From Bog-473 sp963721585 (GTDB lineage Bacteria; Actinomycetota; Acidimicrobiia; Acidimicrobiales; RAAP-2): a stretch of 64,000 bases of DNA. The stretch covers positions 1 to 64,000 of the forward strand of contig CAVRJN010000009.1 of assembly GCA_963721585.1 (NCBI GenBank), written 5' to 3'. This document shows positions 26,205 through 35,460 of the stretch, piece after piece. The notes beneath the pieces are model-generated. The model saw nothing but the letters and a program-made list of their open reading frames with translations. It had not been told where the DNA came from and ran no database searches. The first letter of the stretch is position 1; every line of letters begins with the position of its first letter. A program made the position numbers and the translations under genes.

Positions 26205-27584
26205 GTGGCGCCACTCGTCGGCGCCCACATGCCGGTCCCCTGTCTCGACGGCGTCGAGCGCCCCTATCGCGATCTCGACTGCGCCGCCTCAACGCCGGCG
26301 CTGCAGTCGGTCGCCGACCGGGTCAACGAGTTCCTGCCCTGGTACTCAAGCGTCCATCGCGGTGCCGGCTACAAGTCACGGCGCGCCACGGCCGCCTACG
26401 AGGAGGCGCGCGCGAGCGTGCACCGCTTCACGGGGCGACCGGCCGGCGGTGACGACGTGGTGGTCCTGGTGCGCAACACCACCGAGGCCATCAACCAGCT
26501 TGCCTACCGGCTGCAGTTCGGCCCCGACGACGTGGTGGCCACCACGGTGGTGGAACACCACGCCAACCTGCTCCCCTGGGCGCGGGTGGCGACGCGGCGC
26601 TGGGTGGAGTGCGGGAGCCGCGGCACCTTCGAGACGGCCGACGTGGTGCGGGTGCTCGAGGACGGGCGACTGCCGGCGCTCCTGGCCCTGACGGGTGCCT
26701 CCAACGTCACGGGCTGGCTGCCCCCCGTGGAGGAGATCTGTGCCGAGGCACACGCGCGCGGCGTCCCCGTCCTGCTCGATGCCGCGCAGCTGGCGCCCCA
26801 CCGCCCCCTCCCGACGGGGCCGGACTTCATCGCCTTCAGCGGCCACAAGCTGTACGCGCCCTTCGGGGCCGGTGCCCTCGTGGGACCGCGGCGGGTCTTC
26901 GAGCAGGGCGATCCCTTCCTCGCCGGCGGCGGCGCCGTCGACCTGGTCGACCTGGACGAGGTGATCTGGACCGATCCACCCGAGCGCGAGGAGGCCGGCT
27001 CGCCCAATGTCGTGGGCGCGGTCGCCTTCGGGACGGCCATGGACGAGCTGGAGCGCATCGGCTGGGACGCCGTTGCGGCCCACGAGGCCGCGCTGGCAGG
27101 GCGGCTGTACGACGGGTTGCGGTCCATCGACGGCGTGCGCGTGCTCGGACCGTGGTCCGAGTCCGGCGAAGGCGCCGGGCTCGCGGTGGCCACCTTCACC
27201 GTGGACGGGATGCACCATGCCCTGGTGGCTGCGCGGTTGAGCGCGGAGTTCGGGGTCGGTGTCCGGCATGGCTGCTTCTGCGCGCACCCCTACCTCATCC
27301 GCCTCCTCGGCGTCGGCCGCGATGGGGTGGATCGGGCGCGGGCTGCCGTGCAGCGGGGCGACCGCAGCGGCATTCCCGGTGCAGTACGGGCCAGCTGCGG
27401 GCTCGGCACGGCCGACGACGACATCGATGCGCTGCTCCACGCGCTGCGCGCCCTGGCGGCCGGCGAACCGCCGCCGGTGCCGTACCTGCAGGACGGCGTG
27501 ACCGGCGACTTCTGGCCCGAGGGCGGCGGCGCCGGATGGAGCGCGACCGACCGCCCGGCGGGCGCCGCCTGCGCGCGGGGGTGA
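26205..27584 (+). CDS. Class V aminotransferase, cysteine-desulfurase-like
   Basis: PLP protein of 459 residues. Motifs are RNTTEAINQLAYRL, VEHHANLLPWARVA, VLLDAAQLAPHRP, the PLP lysine in FIAFSGHKLYAPFGAGALVG, and a late catalytic-type Cys in VRHGCFCAHPYLIRLLG. The N-terminal DLDCAASTPALQSV is typical. Sulfur mobilisation from cysteine is likely, but no Fe-S assembly genes are beside it. The GTG at 26205 is chosen because AGGGAGGA lies just before it; an earlier GTG at 26187 is possible. Confidence 0.82.
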   Translation: MAPLVGAHMPVPCLDGVERPYRDLDCAASTPALQSVADRVNEFLPWYSSVHRGAGYKSRRATAAYEEARASVHRFTGRPAGGDDVVVLVRNTTEAINQLAYRLQFGPDDVVATTVVEHHANLLPWARVATRRWVECGSRGTFETADVVRVLEDGRLPALLALTGASNVTGWLPPVEEICAEAHARGVPVLLDAAQLAPHRPLPTGPDFIAFSGHKLYAPFGAGALVGPRRVFEQGDPFLAGGGAVDLVDLDEVIWTDPPEREEAGSPNVVGAVAFGTAMDELERIGWDAVAAHEAALAGRLYDGLRSIDGVRVLGPWSESGEGAGLAVATFTVDGMHHALVAARLSAEFGVGVRHGCFCAHPYLIRLLGVGRDGVDRARAAVQRGDRSGIPGAVRASCGLGTADDDIDALLHALRALAAGEPPPVPYLQDGVTGDFWPEGGGAGWSATDRPAGAACARG

Positions 27585-28588
27585 GCGCACCCCTGCGTCG
27601 GCGTTGGCTCCTGCTGGCCGTGCTCGGGACGCTGGCACCCGCCCTGGCGGCAGGGACCGCACCCGTCAGCGGCGCGTCCGTGCGCGAGGTGGCCTGGGTC
27701 ACCACCGGCGCCTCGGTGACCCTGCCGGGCACCGGCGTGACGCCGGTCGACTTGGCCCGCCCGCACATCGGGAGCAAGGTGTCGGTGGGGAGCCTGCCCT
27801 CGGCGCTGGCCTACACGCCCGGAGGCAAGGGATTGCTCGTCGTGACGCAGGGCACCGACTCCCTGCACGAGATCGACACCGCGACGCACAAGGTGCTGCA
27901 CAGAGTCGGCACCGGGGTCGAGCCGGACGCCGTGGCGGTGGCACCCGGCGGCACGGGAGGCAAGGGCGTCGCGCTGGTGGCGAACCTCGATTCGGACAGC
28001 GTGACCCCGGTCGACCTCGGCACCTGGCGGGCGGGTCAGCCCATTGCGGTGGGAACCGAGCCGGTGGCCATCGCCGTCTCGGTGGCGGCCTCGGGGGCCG
28101 CCACCGCCTTCGTGGCCGACTACGGCAGCAACACCGTGACGCCGATCGACCTCGCCACACTGGCGCCGGGCGCGGCCATCGCCGTCGGCCCCGGACCGCA
28201 GACGATCGCCGCCGCGCCGGGTGAGGTGCTGGTCGGCAACTTCGGCAACCGGAGCCTCACCGCGGTCAACCCGACGACACTGCGGGCGGGCGGGAGCATC
28301 GCGCTCCCGCTGAACCCGACCGGCATCGCGCTGTCGCCCTCGGGCGCGACGGCCTATGTCTGCGGGAGCGCTGCCGTGGTCCCGGTCGCCGTGGTCGGAC
28401 TGACCGTGGGCGCGCCGGTCGCACTGCCGGACGTGGCACAGGGCATCGCGTTGAGTGCGGACGGCTCGACGGCGTGGGTGACGCAACAGGCGGGGACGTT
28501 GATCCCAGTGTCCCTGGCCACCGGGAAGACGGGCGTCCCGCTGCGCGTCGGCGGCCACCCCTCCGCCATCGTCATCGGGGCGGGCTGA
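27581..28588 (+). CDS. Secreted YVTN-type beta-propeller protein
   Basis: 335 residues with a signal peptide (WLLLAVLGTLAPALAAGTAP) and repeated units of the form T-P-V-D-L-A...I-A-V-G, as in SDSVTPVDLGTWRAG and SNTVTPIDLATLAPG, with SALAYTPGGKGLLV-type strands. This is the surface-layer/YVTN propeller layout. The ligand is unknown. The GTG start overlaps the previous stop (GTGA), so it is translationally coupled to the desulfurase-like gene. Confidence 0.75.
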   Translation: MSAPLRRRWLLLAVLGTLAPALAAGTAPVSGASVREVAWVTTGASVTLPGTGVTPVDLARPHIGSKVSVGSLPSALAYTPGGKGLLVVTQGTDSLHEIDTATHKVLHRVGTGVEPDAVAVAPGGTGGKGVALVANLDSDSVTPVDLGTWRAGQPIAVGTEPVAIAVSVAASGAATAFVADYGSNTVTPIDLATLAPGAAIAVGPGPQTIAAAPGEVLVGNFGNRSLTAVNPTTLRAGGSIALPLNPTGIALSPSGATAYVCGSAAVVPVAVVGLTVGAPVALPDVAQGIALSADGSTAWVTQQAGTLIPVSLATGKTGVPLRVGGHPSAIVIGAG

Positions 28589-28619
28589 TCCGCCCTTCCG
28601 TGGCCCGCCGGCGCCCGGG

Positions 28620-29771
28620 TCAGACGCTGTAGACGGCTCTGGCCCGGAAGCGCAGGGGCGTCTCCGTCAGCTCCTCCATGTAGTGGGCCGCCCACCCCGC
28701 GAGGCGCGCCACGGCGAAGAGCGTGCGCCCGGTGTCGGGCGGCATGCCGGTCCCCCAGCTCAGCGCGGCAAGGGCCAGGTCGCAATTGGCCAGCGGCACG
28801 TCGTGGGCGGCCGCCAACGCAATGACCTCGTGGAGCATCGCACGGCGCTCCTCGCTCAGCAGGGGCTCGGCCAGTGTCAACAAGGCGACGAAGCGGGCGT
28901 CGCCGTTCTTGTAGACGGCGTGGCCGAAACCCGGCAGACGGCCACGTTCTCGGAGCACGTCGTTCAGCGCGCGCGGCACGCCGTCGCGTTCGGCCACCAC
29001 CAGAAGCTCGTACGCCTGCTGGCTCGCCCCACCGTGCAGCGGTCCGGCCAGCGTGGCCAGCCCGGCCAGCAGCGCGTCGTAGGGATCGGAGCGGACCGAC
29101 GCGGCCACGCGCACGGCCATCGTCGAGGTGGCGAGCTCGTGGTCCGCCATCAGGATGAGGGCGGCGTTCACGGCGGCCGTCGGCACCGCGGCGGTCGACG
29201 GGTCGAGGCGAGCGGCGAGCCGCGCCGCGATGGAGTCGCCCGGATCCTCCCGTGCCGGCACCGGACCCACGACGCCGGTCAGCGCAGCCGTGGTGCGACG
29301 GGCGGCGCGGGCGACGGCAGCTGGGCGCAGGTCGGACCGGAGGGGATCGGTCGCCCCGCACATGACCAGCGCCCACCGCATGCGCTCGAGCGTCGGGGTC
29401 AGCGGGCAGGGCCCGAGATCGGGCGCCGTCCAGTCCCCCGCGCCCTCGGACTGCCAGAGGAGCTCGGCGACCTCCTCGAAGCTGGACGTCGACGCCAGGT
29501 CGATGGCCGCCCGGCCGCGGTAGATCGGGCCGAGCTTCTGGTCGAGCTGTGTCACCGCAGTCGTGATGGTGGCCAGGCGGGTGGCCGTCTGTCGTCCGCC
29601 CCGGCTGCGCGCCGCCAGTCCCTCGATCTCGTCCAGGTCGAAGAGGCTGCCGCGCCGGACCGGGTCCGGATGCGATTCGAGCAGCCCCCGGCTGACGTAG
29701 GCGTACAGCGTCGGCACCTTGACCCCGAGGCGTCGGGCCGCCTCCTCCGTCGTCAGCATCCGTTCCACCAC
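28620..29771 (-). CDS. Citrate synthase-family protein with N-terminal MerR-type helix-turn-helix
   Basis: 383 residues. Residues ~5-60 form a MerR/excisionase-type HTH (LTTEEAARRLGVKVPTLYAY, then RGLLESHPDPVRRGSLFDLD). The rest is a short citrate synthase: GPIYRGRAAIDL near 85, catalytic His in GPLHGGASQQAYE, the second His in GFGHAVYKNGDARF, and NCDLALAAL supplying the usual Asp. The catalytic set is intact, so it may be an enzyme, a regulator, or both. It is divergent from a second citrate synthase. An ATG at 29759 is an alternative start. Confidence 0.83.
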   Translation of the reverse strand: MVERMLTTEEAARRLGVKVPTLYAYVSRGLLESHPDPVRRGSLFDLDEIEGLAARSRGGRQTATRLATITTAVTQLDQKLGPIYRGRAAIDLASTSSFEEVAELLWQSEGAGDWTAPDLGPCPLTPTLERMRWALVMCGATDPLRSDLRPAAVARAARRTTAALTGVVGPVPAREDPGDSIAARLAARLDPSTAAVPTAAVNAALILMADHELATSTMAVRVAASVRSDPYDALLAGLATLAGPLHGGASQQAYELLVVAERDGVPRALNDVLRERGRLPGFGHAVYKNGDARFVALLTLAEPLLSEERRAMLHEVIALAAAHDVPLANCDLALAALSWGTGMPPDTGRTLFAVARLAGWAAHYMEELTETPLRFRARAVYSV

Positions 29772-29836
29772 CGCTCATCCTACATTGACTTGATCAACGT
29801 TTACAGACGCAGGGAAAGAACGTCATAGTGGGATGC
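29772..29836. promoter_or_regulatory. Shared promoter region of the divergent citrate synthase genes
   Basis: Only 65 bp separate the two start regions. The stretch is unusually AT-rich here (TACATTGACTTGATCAACG) and contains the perfect palindrome TTGATCAA at 29790-29797. TTGACT or TTGATC could serve as -35 boxes in either direction. The HTH of the minus-strand gene is an obvious candidate ligand (inference). Confidence 0.45.
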
Positions 29837-31360
29837 ATGGAAACCATCGTGCGTGATCTCATGACCTCTCCCCCTGTGACGTGCGCCGCCGGCGACACCC
29901 TGGCCGAGGCGGCCCGAGCCATGCAGCGGGCGGACACGGGCTCGGTCGTGGTGACCGACGAGGGCAAGGTCGTCGGCATCCTCACCGAGCGCGACCTCCT
30001 CCGGGCCGCGGCCGGCGAGGGCAACCCGGACCGGGAGCAGGTGCGCCTCTGGATGACCTCCCGTCCGGACGTGCTCGGTCCCGACGAGCGGGCGGACGCG
30101 GCGTGGGCCAGCCTGACCTCGCACCACTACCGCCACCTGCCCGTCGTCGAAGGCGACCGCTGCGTGGGCGTCGTGTCGCTACGCGATCTCATGGCGGTGG
30201 CACGCATCCGGCCCGCGGACGAGGCGAGCGGGGACGTGCCGGCGGGGCTCGAGGGCGTGGTGGTGGCAGAGACGACGATCGGCGACGTGCGCGGCAAGGA
30301 GGGCTTCTTCCACTACCGGCAGTACTCGGCGGTCGAGCTCGCCGAGACTCGCTCCCTCGAGGACGTCTGGCATCTCCTGTTCAACGGCGAGCTCCCCGAC
30401 CTCGGCGCCGCGGCCACCTTCGGCCGGGAGGTCCGGCGCCGCCGTGCCCTCCCGCCCGGTTTGCGCGCCGTGCTGCCGGCCGTCTGCCGGAGCGGCGCAC
30501 CGCTCGATGTGCTGCGCACCGCCGTCTCGCTCCTGGGGGCCGAGCTCGGCTGGCGCCCGACCCACGACATCGGCGCGGGCGAGCTCTACGACCAGGCCCT
30601 CGGACTCTGCGCGGTCGTGCCGACGATTCTGGCGGCGGCGCACCGGCTGCGCCAGGGCGAGGAGCCGCTCGAACCGCGTGACGATCTCGGCTTCGCCGCC
30701 AACTACCTGTTCATGTTGACCGGCACCGAGCCGAGCCCCCTGCATGCCCGGGCGATCGAGCAGTACATGATCCTGACGATCGACCACGGGTTCAACGCGT
30801 CGACGTTCACCGCCCGCGTGGTGACGTCGACCGGCGCCGATCTCGGTGCCGCCATCGTGGCGGCCATCGGCGCGCTGTCGGGTCCGCTGCACGGCGGGGC
30901 CCCGAGCCGGGCGCTCGACATGCTCGATGCCATCGGCACGACGGAGCGGGCCGAGGCCTACGTCCGCGCCGCTGTCGAGGCCGGCGATCGCATCATGGGC
31001 TTCGGCCACCGCGTCTACAAGACCGACGATCCGCGCTCGCTGCTCCTGCGGTCCGTCACCGAACAGCTGGGCGGGCCCCTGGTCGAGTTCTCGCAATCGG
31101 TCGAACGCACGACGGTAGAGGTCCTGGCCGAGCTCAAGCCAGGTCGCCAGCTCTACACGAACGTCGAGTTCTACGCCGGCGTGGTGATGCACACCTGCGG
31201 GATCCCGCGTGAGATGTTCACGCCGACCTTCGCTGCCGGGCGCACCATCGGGTGGAGCACCCACGTCATGGAGCAGGCCGCCCACAACCGCCTCATCCGT
31301 CCGGCCGCCCGTTACGTGGGAACGCCTCCACCCCACCCGGTCCCCCTGCCCGGGAGCTGA
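29837..31360 (+). CDS. Citrate synthase-family protein with N-terminal CBS-domain pair
   Basis: About 507 residues. Residues ~1-125 are two CBS domains (VRDLMTSPPVTCAAGDTLAE, VGILTERDLL, LPVVEGDRCVGVVSLRDLMA), which bind adenine nucleotides in other proteins. Citrate synthase follows: FHYRQYSAVELAE, GPLHGGAPSRALDM and GFGHRVYKTDDPRS. At the position of the usual catalytic Asp the sequence reads NVEFYAG, with Glu. This suggests energy-charge control of carbon entry to the TCA or methylcitrate cycle (inference). I chose ATG 29837; a GTG at 29828 is possible. Confidence 0.85.
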   Translation: METIVRDLMTSPPVTCAAGDTLAEAARAMQRADTGSVVVTDEGKVVGILTERDLLRAAAGEGNPDREQVRLWMTSRPDVLGPDERADAAWASLTSHHYRHLPVVEGDRCVGVVSLRDLMAVARIRPADEASGDVPAGLEGVVVAETTIGDVRGKEGFFHYRQYSAVELAETRSLEDVWHLLFNGELPDLGAAATFGREVRRRRALPPGLRAVLPAVCRSGAPLDVLRTAVSLLGAELGWRPTHDIGAGELYDQALGLCAVVPTILAAAHRLRQGEEPLEPRDDLGFAANYLFMLTGTEPSPLHARAIEQYMILTIDHGFNASTFTARVVTSTGADLGAAIVAAIGALSGPLHGGAPSRALDMLDAIGTTERAEAYVRAAVEAGDRIMGFGHRVYKTDDPRSLLLRSVTEQLGGPLVEFSQSVERTTVEVLAELKPGRQLYTNVEFYAGVVMHTCGIPREMFTPTFAAGRTIGWSTHVMEQAAHNRLIRPAARYVGTPPPHPVPLPGS

Positions 31361-31448
31361 CCCGGCCCCCCGGCCCATCGGGATCCCGGCTGGACCTCCC
31401 CGCGTGAAACCCGACTAATCTGGTCAGCGTTCAAGCGGGAAGGAGGCC

Positions 31449-31979
31449 ATGGCCATCGACAGCGCCCCGGCACGCACATCCAGCCGCACCCACACCTTCT
31501 TCTCGTTCCCCAATCCGGTCAACGAGGTCTCGGCGCGCCTGGTGGCGGCCGGCGTCGTCGTCATGTGTGTGCTGACCATCGCCCTCGACCTGCGCTGGGC
31601 GACCGTGGTCATCGCCTACGGCTTCGTGGCGCGCGTGCTGACAGGCCCCACCCTCAGCCCGCTCGGCCAGTTCGTCACCCGCGTCGTGACCCCGCGTCTC
31701 GGGATCGCCGAGCGCCCGGTGGCCGGCCCTCCCAAGCGCTTCGCCCAGGGCATCGGGGTGGCCTTCTCCGTGACGGCGCTCGTGCTCACCGGACTCGGCT
31801 TCTGGACGGCCGCCGAGGTCCTCCTCGGCCTGCTGGCCGCGGCGGCCTTCCTCGAGTCCGCCATGGGCCTCTGCCTCGGGTGCAGGGCATTCGCGGTCCT
31901 CATGCGCGTCGGTGTGGTGCCCGATGAGGTCTGCGAGCGCTGCAACGACATTTGGGGCACCCACGGCGCAGCGGTCTAG
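31449..31979 (+). CDS. DUF4395 family membrane protein
   Basis: 176 residues with about four transmembrane segments. Family features are FSFPNPVNEVSARLVAAGV at the N-terminus, GPTLSPLGQFVTRVVTPRLG in the middle and a C-terminal cysteine set CLGCRAF and CERC. DUF4395 proteins often sit beside thiol-redox genes; here the neighbour is a dehydrogenase. The ATG has a GGAGG site. Confidence 0.83.
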   Translation: MAIDSAPARTSSRTHTFFSFPNPVNEVSARLVAAGVVVMCVLTIALDLRWATVVIAYGFVARVLTGPTLSPLGQFVTRVVTPRLGIAERPVAGPPKRFAQGIGVAFSVTALVLTGLGFWTAAEVLLGLLAAAAFLESAMGLCLGCRAFAVLMRVGVVPDEVCERCNDIWGTHGAAV

Positions 31980-32006
31980 CGCAACCGCCACCTCGCGGGT
32001 CGCCCG

Positions 32007-33116
32007 TCAGTCGTCGTAGATGAGGACGCCCCGGATGTTCTTGCCGTCCCGCATGTCCTGATAGCCCTGGTTGATGTCGCCCAGCTTGTAGGTGTTGGTG
32101 ATCATGGAGTCCAGGTCCAGCTGCCCGTTGCGGTAGAGCTTCAGGAGCTTGGGGATGTCGGAGTGGATGTTGGCCGAGCCGAAGATGCTGCCGACGACCT
32201 GCTTCTCGTAGATCGTCAGCAACATCAGGTTCATGGTGACGGCGGTCTCGTTGAAGGGGTGGATGTTGGTGACCACGACCCTGCCGCGCTTGGCGGCCAG
32301 GTTCAGGATGGAGTCCATCAACCCACCCGACCCGACGCCGATGGCGCAGATGACCTTGTCGCACATGTGGCCCCAGGTCTCCTGGTGGATGAGCCCGAAG
32401 GCCTCTTCGATGGAGGACGCCGTGTGGGTCGCCCCGAAGGTGGGGGCGAGATCACGCTTGAGCTGCACCGGGTCGATGGCGAAGATCGTCTCTGCGCCGG
32501 CCAGGCGGGCGCCCTGCACGGCCGAGGCACCGATGCCCCCGATGCCGATGACGGCCACGTGGTCGCCGGGCCGCACGTCGGCCGCGTAGACCGAGGAGCC
32601 CCAGCCGGTGGTCACGCCACAACCGACCAGGCACGCCTTGTCGAGCGGGATGTCGTCGAGGATCTTCACGCACGAGGCCTGGTTGACCACGGTGTAGGGG
32701 GCGAACGTGCCCAGACAGACCATGGTGGAGACGTCCTGGCCGCGGGCGTGATGACGCACCGTCCCGTCGAGCTGCTTGCCGGTCATCAGGATGCCGCCGA
32801 CATCGCACAGGTTCGAGTGCCCCGTGGCGCACGGGGGACACTTCCCGCAGGCAGGGACGAAACCCAGCACCACGTGGTCGCCCGGAGCCAAACCGGTCAC
32901 CCCGGGACCCACCTCCTCGACGACCCCCGCACCCTCGTGGCCGCCGATCACGGGCAGGGGGACGGGCATGTCGCCGGTGAGCAGATGCTCGTCGGAGTGG
33001 CACATGCCCGAGGCCGCCAACTTGATGAGGACCTCGCCCTCCTTGGGGGGGTCGAGCTCGATGGGCTCCACGCTCCAGGCCTCACGGTCCCACAGAACAG
33101 CTGCTTCGGTTTGCAC
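32007..33116 (-). CDS. NDMA-dependent-type zinc alcohol dehydrogenase
   Basis: 369 residues, MDR superfamily. Catalytic zinc residues are in SGMCHSDEHLLTG and IGGHEGAGVVEEVGPG; the structural zinc lobe is CGKCPPCATGHSNLC; the NAD site is VAVIGIGGIGASAVQGA. The start EAAVLWDREAWSVEPIELDP matches the actinobacterial group that carries tightly bound NAD and is assayed with N,N-dimethyl-4-nitrosoaniline. The GTG at 33116 follows GGGAGG. The substrate is unknown, probably an alcohol or aldehyde. Confidence 0.87.
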   Translation of the reverse strand: MQTEAAVLWDREAWSVEPIELDPPKEGEVLIKLAASGMCHSDEHLLTGDMPVPLPVIGGHEGAGVVEEVGPGVTGLAPGDHVVLGFVPACGKCPPCATGHSNLCDVGGILMTGKQLDGTVRHHARGQDVSTMVCLGTFAPYTVVNQASCVKILDDIPLDKACLVGCGVTTGWGSSVYAADVRPGDHVAVIGIGGIGASAVQGARLAGAETIFAIDPVQLKRDLAPTFGATHTASSIEEAFGLIHQETWGHMCDKVICAIGVGSGGLMDSILNLAAKRGRVVVTNIHPFNETAVTMNLMLLTIYEKQVVGSIFGSANIHSDIPKLLKLYRNGQLDLDSMITNTYKLGDINQGYQDMRDGKNIRGVLIYDD

Positions 33117-33359
33117 GGTGCCTCCCAGGTTCCGGCGCGACGAAACTGCACGCTATCGGGCGTCGTCCCGGAGCGGCAGGACGTGCAACCCGGGCATCCC
33201 ACGCGCGACCGGGAACCGCCCTGCAGGCACCCGCCCCGACGGCCACATCGGTCCTGGATGAGGAGGTGATCCGGTCGATCCGGTTGGTCGTGACCGACCA
33301 CGAGGGAGCGCTGAGGCTCGGGAACGGCGCAGTATCCGGGACGACGAGGGAGGCGGTCC

Positions 33360-33700
33360 CTCTACGTGTTCGAAGACTCCATGGCGGTGGCGGGGCATCC
33401 GGTGAACGAAGCAGTCGTCGTCGTCGGTTCCGACGAACGGGTTGCCGTCGCCCGCCGGTGCCGAAGTGCTCCTGCTGCAAAGCCGACCCATCGGTGAACC
33501 GGTCGCCCCGTACGGGCAGCTCGTGATGAACGATCGGGCGGGCATTGTACGGAGCAGCGCAGGACTCGCGACGCACCGGGTTTGGCGGCTGGTCCCGGCC
33601 GAACGACGATCCGGTGCAGCCGCGGGACGTTGGCCGTTTCGCCCGGCACGCCGACGGGCGGCTCGAGCGGCGCAGGGTGCGGGGAGTCGAACTGCAGCCT
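33360..33700 (+). pseudogene. Relic of a pirin-family gene (C-terminal part, two frame changes)
   Basis: Three pieces in successive frames match the C-terminal half of pirin-like proteins. From 33360: LYVFEDSMAVAGHPVN. From about 33445: PAGAEVLLLQSRPIGEPVAP and YGQLVMNDRAGI. From about 33550: FGGWSRPNDDPVQPRD and GRFARHADGRLER. No normal N-terminal half or start was found upstream, and the last frame runs on past the usual family end. The rest of the 740-bp gap from 33117 to 33858 shows no other gene. Confidence 0.6.
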
Positions 33701-33858
33701 GACCCCTGCGCGTTCGTCCCGGCGCAGGAGAACCGCGAGGGACGACGGGTCACGGGACAGCAGGAACCGTTCAGGACACGCCGCACCGTCGTGCGGGACC
33801 CGGACTCGGAGGGCGCACGCCGATCAGTCCAGCGGCGCCACCCGGATGGAGCGAGGTG

Positions 33859-34560
33859 TCAGCTCCGCTTGCTCGCGGACTTCTTGGCGGTCTTCTTGGC
33901 GCCGGTGACTTTGCGCTTCGCGACCGCGGCCCGCTTCGTGGTCGTCTTCTTGACCCCGGTAGCCCGCTTCTTGGCGGTTTTCTTGGCGGTGGTGGCCCGC
34001 TTCTTGGCGGCCTTCTCAACGCCGGTGATCCGCTTCTTGGCCGTTTTCTTGGCCCCCGTGACCCGCTTCTTGGCGGCCTTCTCAACGCCGGTGATCCGCT
34101 TCGTGGTCGTCTTCTTGACCCCGGTGGCCCGCTTCTTGGCGGTTTTCTTGGCGGTGGTGGCCCGCTTCTTGGCGGCCTTCTCAACGCCGGTGATCCGCTT
34201 CTTGGCCGTTTTCTTGGCGGTGGTCACCTTGCGCTTGGCAACGGTGTTCTCCCTCTTTGCGGCCTTCTTGGCCCCGGTCACCTGCTTCCTGCCGGCCTTC
34301 TTGGCGACCGTGACCTTGCGCTTGGCGACAGCGGCCTGCTTCTTGATCGTCTTCTTGATGCTCTTCGCCTTCTTCGCGGCCGCCTTCCGGATCGGACGAG
34401 CTTGCTTTTCCACGCGATCAGCCGTCTTCGACGCCCCTATCACCGTCGCCGCCTCACTCACGCCTTGCCGGACTCTTGATCCAGCTGCCACCGCGGCCGT
34501 CTCGATCGTACCGACGGCATCTCCCACGACTTCAGCTGCTTTGTCCAGTTTGTCCGGCAT
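33859..34560 (-). CDS. Histone H1-like Lys/Ala-rich protein with internal repeats
   Basis: About 233 residues from the ATG at 34560. The first ~50 residues are amphipathic (DKLDKAAEVVGDAVGTIET). The remainder is built from repeats of KKTAKKRITGVEKAAKKRAT type, about ten residues per half-unit, all strongly basic. Such tails bind DNA and are common in actinobacteria. The DNA repeats are long enough to allow recombination. The basic part resembles the tail of the reductase at 6379 in composition only. Confidence 0.75.
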   Translation of the reverse strand: MPDKLDKAAEVVGDAVGTIETAAVAAGSRVRQGVSEAATVIGASKTADRVEKQARPIRKAAAKKAKSIKKTIKKQAAVAKRKVTVAKKAGRKQVTGAKKAAKRENTVAKRKVTTAKKTAKKRITGVEKAAKKRATTAKKTAKKRATGVKKTTTKRITGVEKAAKKRVTGAKKTAKKRITGVEKAAKKRATTAKKTAKKRATGVKKTTTKRAAVAKRKVTGAKKTAKKSASKRS

Positions 34561-34818
34561 GAAAGAAGAGTACCCCGCTTCGCTGCTCTGTCTACACATT
34601 TTTCTGAGCGATTGACTCGCCGCGACGTGCATGACACACGGCGACGCGCGTCCCTCGCGGCGGTTGATTCACGGAGGTTTAATCTTCCATCCAAGTTGCC
34701 GTGGCCGCGGGTTGTCATCACGCCGGAACGCTCGACCGTACAAGGAGGCGGATCACCCCCAAATCGCCTCCCGGCGGTACCCTCCAGAAGAGGTGACCAA
34801 GCGAACGCGTCGGATCGA

Positions 34819-35451
34819 GTGAGTCTGGAGACCGTCGGGGCTCGGTGCGCCGTTGCCGGGCTGGCAGGCGCAATCGCAGGAGTCCTTGCTTCCCTCCTTG
34901 TGATCTGGCCCGCCGCGATCCTGCTCGGGTGGGATGTCGCGTCGATCTGCTATCTGGCCTGGACCTGGAAGATCGTCGGTGGGTTGGATGCGGAGGGCAC
35001 GAGGCGGCATGCGCACCTCGAGGACGCGAGCCGACGAACAGCTGAAGGAATCGTCCTCGCCGCCGGGGTGGCGCTCTTGGCTGCCGTCGGCTTGGTCCTC
35101 GTCAAAGCGGGGCAATCTCACGGCGGCACGAAGGCCTATCTCATCACCATCGGGATCGTGAGCGTCATGCTTTCGTGGGCCACAATCCATACGGTCTTCA
35201 CGCTTCGTTACACCCGAACCCACTTTCAAAGCCCGAATGGCGCGGTCGATTTCAATGAGAGTGACCCGCCCACCTACCTCGACTTCGCCTACCTCGCCTT
35301 CACGATCGGGATGACGTTTCAGGTCTCAGACACGAACCTCACAACGAAACCGATCCGGAGAATCGCGCTCTCGCACGCCCTCATGTCCTACCTCTTCGGC
35401 GCGGTGATTGTGGCGCTGGCCATCAACATCGTGGCGAGCCTGCTGAGCTGA
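34819..35451 (+). CDS. DUF1345 family membrane protein
   Basis: 210 residues with about five transmembrane helices. Family features are GWDVASICYLAWTWKIVGGL, the DAEGTRRHAHLED loop, HTVFTLRYTRTHF and FAYLAFTIGMTFQVSDTN. Function unknown. The GTG at 34819 places the start just before the first helix, as usual; the frame stays open upstream to 34612, but that part is not family-like. Confidence 0.8.
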   Translation: MSLETVGARCAVAGLAGAIAGVLASLLVIWPAAILLGWDVASICYLAWTWKIVGGLDAEGTRRHAHLEDASRRTAEGIVLAAGVALLAAVGLVLVKAGQSHGGTKAYLITIGIVSVMLSWATIHTVFTLRYTRTHFQSPNGAVDFNESDPPTYLDFAYLAFTIGMTFQVSDTNLTTKPIRRIALSHALMSYLFGAVIVALAINIVASLLS

Positions 35452-35460
35452 ACGTCTTCC

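Noticed and set aside
33545..34615. 356-codon plus-strand frame running through the histone-like gene
   Set aside because: Its first part is the third piece of the pirin relic, and the rest is antisense to the Lys/Ala-rich protein, giving Phe/Leu/Ala repeats with no meaning.
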